Part shown: positions 10,508 through 17,826 of the stretch, in pieces | Position numbering within the stretch: position 1 is the first letter of the stretch | Layout of the letters: the number at the start of each line of letters is the position of its first letter | Source: Leucobacter salsicius M1-8 | Lineage (GTDB): Bacteria > Actinomycetota > Actinomycetes > Actinomycetales > Microbacteriaceae | DNA length: 64,000 nt | Assembly: GCF_000350525.1 (NCBI RefSeq) | Contig: NZ_AOCN01000010.1 | Location: 103,001-167,000 of the forward strand | Direction of reading: 5' to 3' | Position numbers and translations under genes: made by a program | The notes under the pieces: generated by a model | Told to the model about the DNA's origin: nothing | The model's database searches: none | Seen by the model: the letters and a program-made list of their open reading frames with translations, nothing else

Positions 10508-11029
10508 CTAGATCGCGTCAGCGGATTCTGCGTCAAACGTCCAGACAACTGTGCCTGTCGCGTTTGGCTGGATTATGCTGCCGGCCGCCACCTTGAAACA
10601 CAGGTACTGAGGCGTCGTTACTGCTGCGAGCGAGAAGGTGGTTCCATTCTCGTTCGTACCCGCAGCATAGGTGGTGGCGTTGCACGTGGCAGACGTCGTG
10701 TACACGTAGCTTGCAGTAGTGCCAGCAAGGGCAGCAGTATCAATCTGAGAGACCGTCACGTCTGCCTGGTTGGTCGACGTGGAGATCAGCTGGACCGCAA
10801 AGCTCGCATACACCGCTTCGTTCGGCGCAAGATTGTCGGCGTCCAGCCCAAAGTTCAGGGTTGCCGCGGCAGCCTCGGTGGCATGTTCCCCAAAGGTGGT
10901 TCCGTCCGCTGAGCCTTCAATACCGAAGGCTCCGCCGCTTCCAAAAACTCCCTTTGCCCATTCCTGGTCGGTCCACGCGGCCAGCGTGATTGCAGCTCCC
11001 ACGCCGAGTACCAGCCCACCCGCTAGCAC
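10508..11029 (-). CDS. SipW-type surface protein, 5' end damaged
   Basis: Paralogue of the frameshifted gene next door. It has the hydrophobic SipW-type signal LAGGLVLGVGAAITLAAWTD, then a beta-rich mature domain with TCNATTYAAGT and YLCFKVAAGS. It can only be read from GTG 11029, which leaves no basic n-region. Three codons further upstream (GTT CGG GCG, which would encode V-R-A as in the paralogue) comes an in-frame TGA at 11039-11041. A C-to-T change of CGA (Arg) would explain this, but no good ATG/GTG with a ribosome site is seen further up either. The 173-aa product may therefore be untranslated or poorly exported. Proteins of this class can form surface fibres (TasA is the known example); that role is only inferred here. 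Confidence 0.6.
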   Translation of the reverse strand: MLAGGLVLGVGAAITLAAWTDQEWAKGVFGSGGAFGIEGSADGTTFGEHATEAAAATLNFGLDADNLAPNEAVYASFAVQLISTSTNQADVTVSQIDTAALAGTTASYVYTTSATCNATTYAAGTNENGTTFSLAAVTTPQYLCFKVAAGSIIQPNATGTVVWTFDAESADAI

Positions 11030-11148
11030 CGCCCGAACTCAGGATACGTGACAGGTGATGGTTTAACCAATCCTCTATGAGTAAAAATTGCTTACTGCCC
11101 GGGCATCCTCTTTGCATTTACGGTTCAGTCCTTAGCGCCAGAATCACC

Positions 11149-11874
11149 TCAAAGTGTGCGCCGCACCACGACCACCGTGTCCTCGAGGTGGTGCGGGTGT
11201 CCGTCCTGACCCGCCGCTTCCCGCACACCCTCACGTTCGCGCACCTCGGCGACCTCGACGACCCAGCCATCGACTTCGCGCACCTCGGCGCTAAGCCCCA
11301 GACCGAGCAGCTCCAGCTCACCTGAGGGCGACAAGAAGTCGAAATGATGGTTGTTCTCCATCGACGGCGGCGGAGCCACGTGCGTCAAGACGACGAGTCG
11401 TCCGCCGGGCGCCAATCGGGTGAGGGCCGCCTGCAGGATGCGCTGACGAGGCAGCTCGACCGGGGAGAGCATAAAGCTCGCGGTGATGAGATCGAACGGC
11501 TGGTCGGAGCCGTCGATCTCTGCGCCCCGTTCGATCCACTCCCCCAGGTCAGCCGCGACGAAGCGCGCATTGCTAAGGCCCCTATCCGCGGCCTCGGCGA
11601 CCGCACGATCCACTGCGGTCGCCGACAGGTCAATCCCGGTCGCCTGCCAACCGCGCTCGGCAAACCACAGCACATCGCCACCCTCGCCACACCCAAGGTC
11701 GAGTGATCGGCCGGGTGCTAGATCAGCGGTCACTGCGGCGAGCGATTCATTTACGTGGCCCGACCAGATGCGATCGGACTCTGAGTATCGTCGCTCCCAG
11801 AACGTGGTCGGATCCTCATGCGGGTCCTGCTGGGCGTGCGCGCTGCCGTGGGTGTGAGTGCCGTGTTCAGTCAT
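11149..11874 (-). CDS. SAM-dependent class I methyltransferase
   Basis: Cytoplasmic methyltransferase of 241 aa, substrate unknown. The SAM-binding motif I SLDLGCGEGGDVLWFAERGW (about 57-76) is followed by the acidic motif-II residue in TGIDLSATAV and by the motif around FDLITASFML. An N-terminal His-rich stretch (THTHGSAHAQQDPHED) could be a metal-binding or simply flexible tail. ATG 11874 has AAAGG just upstream. It is divergent from the XRE-cupin gene with only 67 bases between them, so the regulator may control it. Similar methyltransferase/XRE-cupin pairs are common in actinobacteria. Confidence 0.85.
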   Translation of the reverse strand: MTEHGTHTHGSAHAQQDPHEDPTTFWERRYSESDRIWSGHVNESLAAVTADLAPGRSLDLGCGEGGDVLWFAERGWQATGIDLSATAVDRAVAEAADRGLSNARFVAADLGEWIERGAEIDGSDQPFDLITASFMLSPVELPRQRILQAALTRLAPGGRLVVLTHVAPPPSMENNHHFDFLSPSGELELLGLGLSAEVREVDGWVVEVAEVREREGVREAAGQDGHPHHLEDTVVVVRRTL

Positions 11875-11895
11875 CCTTTAACCCTGACGCGTCCA

Positions 11896-11908
11896 TGCAA
11901 TACTTGCA
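11896..11908. promoter_or_regulatory. Small inverted repeat in the methyltransferase/XRE gap
   Basis: TGCAA-TAC-TTGCA is a 5-bp inverted repeat with a 3-base spacer in the 67-base divergent intergenic region. It is a candidate operator for the XRE-cupin regulator. The evidence is only position and symmetry. Confidence 0.35.
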
Positions 11909-11941
11909 ATATGGTTTGCGAAAACAGCAAGGAGGTTCGCG

Positions 11942-12493
11942 ATGAACGAACTTGAGCACCTGGGCCCGCGGCTGCGGGCCGCCCGTCAGGAGCGCGGCTG
12001 GACCCTTGACGACCTCGCGGGCCGAGCCGACATGTCCAGCAGCACCCTCTCCCGTCTCGAATCGGGCAAGCGCCAGGCTAGCCTCGAGCTACTGCTCCCG
12101 CTGACTCGCCAACTGGGGATCCGGATCGATGATCTCCTCGACCCGCCCGATCGCGACCCCCGCGTGCATCGGCAGGCGATCCGGCGCGAGGGGCTCACGA
12201 TCGCGCCGCTCACGCGCGAGGAATCTGACGTGCGCGCGTTCAAGATCACCTACCACCCGGGGGCTCCGGATCGGCCGCTGCAGATCCACGAGGGGCACGA
12301 GTGGCTCTATGTGCTGTCGGGCCGGCTGCGGCTCGTGCTCGGTGACCGCGAACACGTGCTCGAGCGAGGCGAGGCCGCTGAGTTCGACACCACGACGCCG
12401 CATTCGATGCGCGCTGAGGGCACGAAGCCCGCCGAGGTCATCAGCCTCTTCAACACCGCAGGCGAGCGGCTGCACCTGCACGCACCGGAGTGA
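11942..12493 (+). CDS. XRE-family regulator with C-terminal cupin domain
   Basis: Transcription factor of 183 aa. The helix-turn-helix is at about residues 10-62 (LRAARQERGWTLDDLAGRA, then STLSRLESGKRQ), and a cupin sensor at about 105-178 (HEGHEWLYVLSGRL, then LERGEAAEFDTTTPHSM). The cupin probably binds a small effector or a metal. ATG 11942 has a strong AAGGAGG at the right distance. It is divergent from the methyltransferase gene, its likely target, and probably autoregulated. Confidence 0.92.
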   Translation: MNELEHLGPRLRAARQERGWTLDDLAGRADMSSSTLSRLESGKRQASLELLLPLTRQLGIRIDDLLDPPDRDPRVHRQAIRREGLTIAPLTREESDVRAFKITYHPGAPDRPLQIHEGHEWLYVLSGRLRLVLGDREHVLERGEAAEFDTTTPHSMRAEGTKPAEVISLFNTAGERLHLHAPE

Positions 12494-12507
12494 GCTGGCA
12501 GCACCCG

Positions 12508-13875
12508 CTACGCGCTCGGCTCCCCCAGCGATAGCATCAGCCGGTTCGCCCAGTTAAAGAAGGCACCCGCCTGCACCACGTCGAGCAGCTCGAGCGCACC
12601 GAGCCCCGCCTCCTCAAGCGCGGCAACCTCGGCATCGCTGAACCGGGGTGGGGTCGAAGTCAGCGCGACCGTCGCTCCGATGATGGCGTCCCATCGTTCG
12701 CCGAAACTTGCGCGAACACCCTCGTCGAGCAGCCGCTGCACGTCATCGGCTGCGGCCCCCTGCTCGACCGCGAAGCGTGCGTGAACCGACGCGCAGAACA
12801 CGCAGCCCGTAAACCGCGACGAGGCCGCCGCCGCAACCTCGCGCTCGGCCCGAGGCAGGCCCGCATCGGTGTTGAAGAAGATGTCGAGGTCGGTCAGCGT
12901 GCGCTCGCGCAGTGCTTCGGGGTCGCGCGCCAACAGCCGAAAATAGGGCATGTGAATGCGATCCGGCTCGATGAGCGCGTCCCGGTGCTGCTGCGTGAAT
13001 TCAGTGGCCGGCAGCGGCTCGAGCCACGGCTTCCAGCCCAGCGGCTCACGCGTGAAGCGCGCGGGCTGCGTCACCCGCGGCGCCTCGGGCAGCCGCTCGA
13101 CGGTGCTCGCGCCGACGGCGGTGCTGGGAGTATCTGCGTGCGATCCGGATCGGTGCCGCGCCGCCGCCGCAGCCTGGCGCGCGAGCTGGTCGAGGTCGTG
13201 GGCCGCCGCGCGCGCGCCCGCCCCGGTGTCCGCGTGAACGCCGATCACGCGGAGCCCCTCGGCCACCCGCAGTTGGAAAGTCAAGAACGAGATTAGTTGT
13301 GACAGGGTCACGATGCCGGTAGTGCTCCATCCGACTTCGAGGAGCTTTCCGAGGTGCTCGCGGCTCGCGTCGCGCGGGTGCAGGACGAGCAGGTGGGCGT
13401 GCTCGAGCGCGGCGGCGAGCCGGTCACCGAGCGCGTAAGCGGCCTCGACCGAGTCGACGGAGTACACGGGCCCGTCGACGCTTTCTGCTTTGTTATCGGC
13501 GTGGAATGTCCCGTAGGGCCCTGCACCCGCAGCGCTCGTTGCCTCGGCCACAATGAGCGGCTCGAGGCCCGGGCCGCCACCGGTTTCTCGCAGCAGTGCG
13601 CCGTAGAACGCCGCCGCCTCGGGCTGGTCGTGCAGCCGGGCGACGAAGAGGGCGACGGCGGCACGCTCGGCGAGCGACACATCGGCGGTGTTGGCCGGAA
13701 CGAAGAGTGCCTGGAAGCTGCCTTGTGCGTGGGTGCGCGCCTCGGGGCGGCGATCGCGGGCGAGGGCTTGCGGGCTGCCCGGTTGGATCGCGGCGAGCGC
13801 GTCGATGATGTCGGGGAGCTCGGTGGTTGTCGTTGTTGCTGTTGCGGCTGCAGTCAGGGTCAGTGCGTCAGTCAT
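12508..13875 (-). CDS. Fused CMD-domain / alkylhydroperoxidase (AhpD-like) protein
   Basis: Predicted peroxidase-like or carboxymuconolactone-decarboxylase-fold protein of 455 aa. The N-terminal half is a divergent CMD domain (FQALFVPANTADVSLAERAA). The C-terminal half has the AhpD-type active site FTGCVFCASVHARFAVEQG near residue 360, with CxxC and the following His. As I recall, these halves are separate proteins in Agrobacterium (Avi_7170 and Avi_7169 families) and occur next to a peptide-type ABC transporter, as here; in this gene they form one chain. It is the last gene of the minus-strand transport block, 173 bases after the ATPase gene, with repeats in the gap. It may detoxify a peroxide made during oxidation of the imported substrate; this is inference. 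Confidence 0.8.
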   Translation of the reverse strand: MTDALTLTAAATATTTTTELPDIIDALAAIQPGSPQALARDRRPEARTHAQGSFQALFVPANTADVSLAERAAVALFVARLHDQPEAAAFYGALLRETGGGPGLEPLIVAEATSAAGAGPYGTFHADNKAESVDGPVYSVDSVEAAYALGDRLAAALEHAHLLVLHPRDASREHLGKLLEVGWSTTGIVTLSQLISFLTFQLRVAEGLRVIGVHADTGAGARAAAHDLDQLARQAAAAARHRSGSHADTPSTAVGASTVERLPEAPRVTQPARFTREPLGWKPWLEPLPATEFTQQHRDALIEPDRIHMPYFRLLARDPEALRERTLTDLDIFFNTDAGLPRAEREVAAAASSRFTGCVFCASVHARFAVEQGAAADDVQRLLDEGVRASFGERWDAIIGATVALTSTPPRFSDAEVAALEEAGLGALELLDVVQAGAFFNWANRLMLSLGEPSA

Positions 13876-13938
13876 GTCATGCTCCTGGGAGGTGGTTGGG
13901 TGGTCGAAGATGGGGGTGCTGCTGCTGGGGTCTCGCCA

Positions 13939-14005
13939 GAAGCATCAATCTCTCGTTAACCATCACAAACTCGGAATTATTGATGCTTGGAGCGAGATTG
14001 ATGCT
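13939..14005. repeat. Inverted and direct repeats before the CMD gene
   Basis: AAGCATCAATCTC (13939-13951) is matched perfectly in inverse by GAGATTGATGCTT (13993-14005). A third copy of the core ATTGATGCTT lies between them at 13978-13987. The array occupies the 173-base gap between the ATPase gene and the CMD gene. It could be a multi-site operator for separate control of the CMD gene, or a looping site. Confidence 0.6.
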
Positions 14006-14048
14006 TGAAGCTACGCCGGGTGCGACGCCGGCACGGCGCGGGCGTGAG

Positions 14049-15899
14049 CTACCGGATGGTGCGTTGGCCGGGGATCGCGTCGAGCAGCTGCCGCGTGTAC
14101 GGATGCTGCGGATTTGAGAACACCTGCTCGGCGTCGCCGTGCTCGACCTGCTGGCCGCGCTGTAGCACCGACACCGTGTCAGAGATCTGCCTGACGACGG
14201 CGAGGTCGTGCGAGATGAACACGTAGGTGAGCCCGAGCTCGCGCTGCAGCTCGGCGAGTAGCCGCAGGATCTGGGCTTGCACGGTCACGTCGAGCGCCGA
14301 CACCGCCTCGTCGAGCACGACGAGTTCGGGCTCTACGATGAGGGCTCGGGCAATCGCGACGCGTTGGCGTTGCCCGCCCGACAGCTCGTGTGGCTTGCGC
14401 TTCGCGAACGCGGCGGGCAGCGCCACCAGCTCGAGCGCGCTGGCGACTCGGGCTCCCGCGTCGCGGCGAGTGCCGATACCGAAGTTGCGCAACGGCTCAG
14501 TGAGCGTCTGCCCAATCGTGCGGCGCGGATCGAGCGAACCGTACGGGTTTTGGTACACGAGCTGTGTGGTGCGGCGAAACTCGCGCAATGCCGCGCCCGC
14601 GAGCCCGGTCACCTCGATTCCAGCTGGCACAGCTCTTGCTGGCGCTGCACCGGCGGCAAAGACCCGAATGCTTCCCGCGGTCGGCCGGGTGAGCCCCGCG
14701 ATCGCACGGCCCGTGGTCGTCTTACCCGATCCCGACTCCCCGACGATCGCGTGAGTCGTCCCGCGCGGCACCGTGAAGCTGACATTGTCGACCGCCACGA
14801 AGGGCTCGGCCCCACGGGCCCCGCGAAACTCCTGCCGCAGGTTGCTCACGGTGAGCAAGCTCGGCACCGCGAGCGGCCCGACCGTGCGAGCCTCGGCGGC
14901 CGTGCCCGTTTCGGCGGCTGCGAGATCCGGATCAATGCTTGCCACCTCGGTCACCTGCACCGCAGCCCACTCGGCGTCGGCCCCCGTCACGACCGCACCT
15001 GGGCGCACTGCCACGCGATCCCGCTCGACCACGCGCCCAAACGCGGGCGCATCGGCGATCAGCTGCCGCGTGTAGGCAGAGGCCGGCGATGACAGCACCT
15101 GCGCGGCGGGCCCCGTCTCCTGCACCTCGCCACCCCGCATCACCACGACGGAGTCGGCGCGATCCGCCGCCACCGCGAGGTCGTGCGTGATGAACAGCAC
15201 GCCCGTGCCCTGCTCCTTGCGCAGGGTGTCGAGCAGATCGAGCACCGTGCGCTGCACGGTGACGTCGAGCGCGCTCGTGGGTTCGTCGGCAATGATCAGC
15301 TCGGGCGTGGACGCGATCGCGGCCGCGATCAGCACGCGCTGCCGCATGCCGCCCGACAGCTCGTGCGGATGCTGTTTGGCCCGGCGCGGGGAATCGTCGA
15401 TGCCCACCTGGTCGAGCAGCTCGATCACGCGGGCCCGGATCTTGGCGCGGTCCCGCCAGCCGTGAATACGCAGCGACTCGGCGACGCTCGCGCCGATCGT
15501 CGCGATCGGGTTGAGCGAGTTACCCGGATCCTGCGGAATCAGCGCGATGCACCGCCCGCGCAGGTCGTGCCAGTGCCGCTCGGCAAGCCCGGTCAACTCT
15601 GTATGGCCCGAGCGGCGCTCGTTGAACACGATGCTGCCGCGCACGACGTGGCCGTTCGCGGGCAGCAGGCCGATGACGGCCTGCGCGACGCTCGTCTTGC
15701 CCGAGCCCGACTCCCCCACGACTGCCGTGACCTCGCCCGCGGCGACGTCGAAGCTCACGCCGCGCACAGCGTCGACGAGCCCGGCGCGCGTACGGTACTG
15801 GACGGCGAGGTCGCGCACGCTGAGCAGTGGAGCCGGATCGGTGCGCGCGGCCGCTTGTGCGGCCGCGAGGTCCTGGGTGGGTGAGCTGGTGACGTTCAT
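14049..15899 (-). CDS. Dipeptide/oligopeptide-type ABC transporter, fused tandem ATPase
   Basis: Cytoplasmic energy-coupling subunit of 616 aa with two complete nucleotide-binding domains (DppD- and DppF-like) in one chain. Domain 1 has Walker A VGESGSGKT (61-69), signature LSGGM (181-185) and Walker B LIIADEPTSALD. Domain 2 has Walker A VGESGSGKT (386-394), signature LSGGQ (506-510) and Walker B LVVLDEAVSALD. I start it at ATG 15899, which overlaps the dppC-like stop as ATGA. A much longer open frame continues upstream through the permease gene but is an artefact of base composition. It works with the two permeases and the lipoprotein upstream. Confidence 0.93.
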   Translation of the reverse strand: MNVTSSPTQDLAAAQAAARTDPAPLLSVRDLAVQYRTRAGLVDAVRGVSFDVAAGEVTAVVGESGSGKTSVAQAVIGLLPANGHVVRGSIVFNERRSGHTELTGLAERHWHDLRGRCIALIPQDPGNSLNPIATIGASVAESLRIHGWRDRAKIRARVIELLDQVGIDDSPRRAKQHPHELSGGMRQRVLIAAAIASTPELIIADEPTSALDVTVQRTVLDLLDTLRKEQGTGVLFITHDLAVAADRADSVVVMRGGEVQETGPAAQVLSSPASAYTRQLIADAPAFGRVVERDRVAVRPGAVVTGADAEWAAVQVTEVASIDPDLAAAETGTAAEARTVGPLAVPSLLTVSNLRQEFRGARGAEPFVAVDNVSFTVPRGTTHAIVGESGSGKTTTGRAIAGLTRPTAGSIRVFAAGAAPARAVPAGIEVTGLAGAALREFRRTTQLVYQNPYGSLDPRRTIGQTLTEPLRNFGIGTRRDAGARVASALELVALPAAFAKRKPHELSGGQRQRVAIARALIVEPELVVLDEAVSALDVTVQAQILRLLAELQRELGLTYVFISHDLAVVRQISDTVSVLQRGQQVEHGDAEQVFSNPQHPYTRQLLDAIPGQRTIR

Positions 15900-16831
15900 G
15901 ACTGCTTTCCTTGTTCGATCGCTCTGCTGAGCCGGTTGCTCGCGACGACGACGAGCACCACGACGAGGCCCGGCAAAACGGTGAGCCACCAGGCGGTGGC
16001 GACATAGTTGCGTCCCTCGGCGATGAGCAGCCCCCACTCGGGGGTGGGCGGCGGGGCGCCGTAGCCGAGAAACCCGAGGGTCGAGATCTGCAGAATGGCC
16101 GAGCCGAGCTGTAGCGCTGCGAGCGCGATCACGGCGGTGACCGAGTTCGGCAGCACGTGCCGCCACAGCACGCCCCAGAAGGTTCCGCCGGAGCCGTATG
16201 CCGCCTCGACGAACTCGCTGGCGCGTACGCTCACCACTTGGGCCCGTGCGAGCCTCGCGAACACCGCGACCGACGTGATGCCGACCGCAATCGCCGCGTT
16301 CGTGGTGCCGAAGCCCAGCAGAATCACGACACTCAGAGACAACAGCAGCGTCGGGATCGCGAGCAGCACGTCGACGACGCGCATCAGCGCCTCGTCGACG
16401 AGGCCACCCGTGGCGCCGGCGGTGACGCCGATGAGCGAACCAAACACGAGGCCTACAAGCACCGCGATGAGCGCCGCCGAGATCGACTGCGAGGCGCCGT
16501 AGACCACCCGCGCATACACGTCGCGGCCGGTCGCGTCGGTGCCGAACCAGTGACCGGGCCCGGGGGCCTGCAGCGCCGCCCCCACCTGTTCGGTGGGGCT
16601 CACCGAGGTGAACAGGCCGGGCGCGAGCGCCCAGGCGAGGGCGACGAGCAGGATCACGGCGGGGGGGGGGGGGCCCGCCGTGGTGCGAAGCCTCCGGGCG
16701 GCCGGGCTGAGGGTGCGCACGGGGCGTCGGGAGCCGGGGGTGGGCGATCCGGAGCCCGCGTGCGCGGCGCCAGTTTCGGCGTGCGCGGGAGTTTCCCGCG
16801 CAGGAGTTTCGGCCGGTGCTGTGGCGGTCAT
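15896..16831 (-). CDS. Peptide-type ABC permease (DppC-like)
   Basis: Inner-membrane channel subunit of 311 aa with about six transmembrane helices. The membrane domain starts with HWFGTDATGRDVYARVVYGA, typical of DppC/OppC, and the EAA loop EAAYGSGGTFWGVLWRHVLPN lies near residues 209-229. It has a long Ala/Pro/Thr/Glu-rich N-terminal tail of about 53 residues before the first helix. The codons between this tail and helix 1 contain a run of 13 C on the coding strand (four Pro codons), see the separate repeat entry. ATGA overlaps join it to both neighbouring genes. Confidence 0.9.
   Translation of the reverse strand: MTATAPAETPARETPAHAETGAAHAGSGSPTPGSRRPVRTLSPAARRLRTTAGPPPPAVILLVALAWALAPGLFTSVSPTEQVGAALQAPGPGHWFGTDATGRDVYARVVYGASQSISAALIAVLVGLVFGSLIGVTAGATGGLVDEALMRVVDVLLAIPTLLLSLSVVILLGFGTTNAAIAVGITSVAVFARLARAQVVSVRASEFVEAAYGSGGTFWGVLWRHVLPNSVTAVIALAALQLGSAILQISTLGFLGYGAPPPTPEWGLLIAEGRNYVATAWWLTVLPGLVVVLVVVASNRLSRAIEQGKQS
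16661..16673. repeat. Poly-G tract of 13 inside the dppC-like gene
   Basis: Thirteen consecutive G on the plus strand (C on the coding strand) encode Pro-Pro-Pro-Pro at about codons 54-57 of the permease. Such tracts slip easily in replication. A one-base gain would shift translation into the frame of the downstream ATPase gene, which happens to be open through this region. It is either a phase-variable switch or an assembly-prone site. Confidence 0.8.
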
Positions 16832-17826
16832 GACTGCACTCCTTCGGAAATCGGTTGCGGCTGGGCTGCCTGTTGGGTTGTCGACTTGGCCGGCGCCCGC
16901 TGCCGCAGCCGCGCGTCGAGCACGGGGTAGAGCAGGTCAACGATCAGGTTGATGGTCACGAACACGGCGGCCGCGATCACGACGACGGCGAGCAGCACGG
17001 GGGTGTCGCGCTGGGCGACGGCCTGGGCGGTGAGGCTGCCGATACCGACACGGCCGAAGACGGCCTCGGTGACGATCGCGCCGCCCACCAGTTCACCGAA
17101 GAGCAGGCCCGCCATGGTGAGCGCGGGCAGCAGCGCGTTGGGGGCGACGTTGCGCCACAGCAGCCACGAGGTGCTCGCCCCGCGTGCCCGCACGACGTTC
17201 ACGAAGGGTTGCTCGCGCACCTCGTCGATGCTGCGCAGGAATACCTGCGCGAGCGGGGCCGCAATGGGAATCATGAGCGTAATCGCGGGCAACACGAGGG
17301 CCTGAGCGGGGCTCGCCCCAATCACCGGAATCAGGCCGAGTTTGAACGAGAACACCTGGATCAAGACGATGCCGATCCAGAACACGGGCAGCGAAACGAA
17401 CAGGGGCGGCAGATTGCGCATTGCGCGCCGCAGCCAATGGAAGCGGCCAAAGCTTGCGGTGAACGCGATCGTGACCGCGAGAAACACGGCACCGACCAGG
17501 GCGATCGTCGCGAGGGTGAGCGTCGACGGCAGTGCCTCGGCCAGTAGGTCAGACACCTTGGCCCCGCTGTACACCGAGTACCCAAGGTCGCCGCGCAGAA
17601 ACGCACCGATCGAGTCAAAGTAGCGCACGATCAGAGGCTGGTCTGCACCGTACGAGGCTCGAATTTCTGCGAGCTGATCGGGCGTGAGTCCCAGGTCGGG
17701 GCTGCCGTAGCGCGCCAGCACGGCGTCACCGGGCAGCGCCGAGAGCAGCACAAAGGCCGCCGTGTACGCGAGGGCGAGGACGAGCACCGCCTGTCCGATG
17801 CGCCGCGCGAGCGCGCCGCCGGTCAC
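16828..17826 (-). CDS. Peptide-type ABC permease (DppB-like)
   Basis: First permease of the importer, 332 aa, with about six transmembrane segments. N-terminal LARRIGQAVLVLALAYTAAF is followed by an extracytoplasmic loop and the EAA region VRARGASTSWLLWRNVAPNAL near residues 208-228. The start overlaps the stop of the substrate-binding protein gene by 4 bases and its own end overlaps dppC-like by 4. The whole block SBP-permease-permease-ATPase is thus tightly coupled. The C-terminal tail is Gln- and Ala-rich. Confidence 0.92.
   Translation of the reverse strand: MTGGALARRIGQAVLVLALAYTAAFVLLSALPGDAVLARYGSPDLGLTPDQLAEIRASYGADQPLIVRYFDSIGAFLRGDLGYSVYSGAKVSDLLAEALPSTLTLATIALVGAVFLAVTIAFTASFGRFHWLRRAMRNLPPLFVSLPVFWIGIVLIQVFSFKLGLIPVIGASPAQALVLPAITLMIPIAAPLAQVFLRSIDEVREQPFVNVVRARGASTSWLLWRNVAPNALLPALTMAGLLFGELVGGAIVTEAVFGRVGIGSLTAQAVAQRDTPVLLAVVVIAAAVFVTINLIVDLLYPVLDARLRQRAPAKSTTQQAAQPQPISEGVQS

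Noticed and set aside
15900..16940. Extension of the ABC ATPase frame upstream through the permease gene
   Set aside because: The permease frame has clear membrane helices and overlaps the ATPase start as ATGA; the extension is Arg/His-rich shadow sequence.
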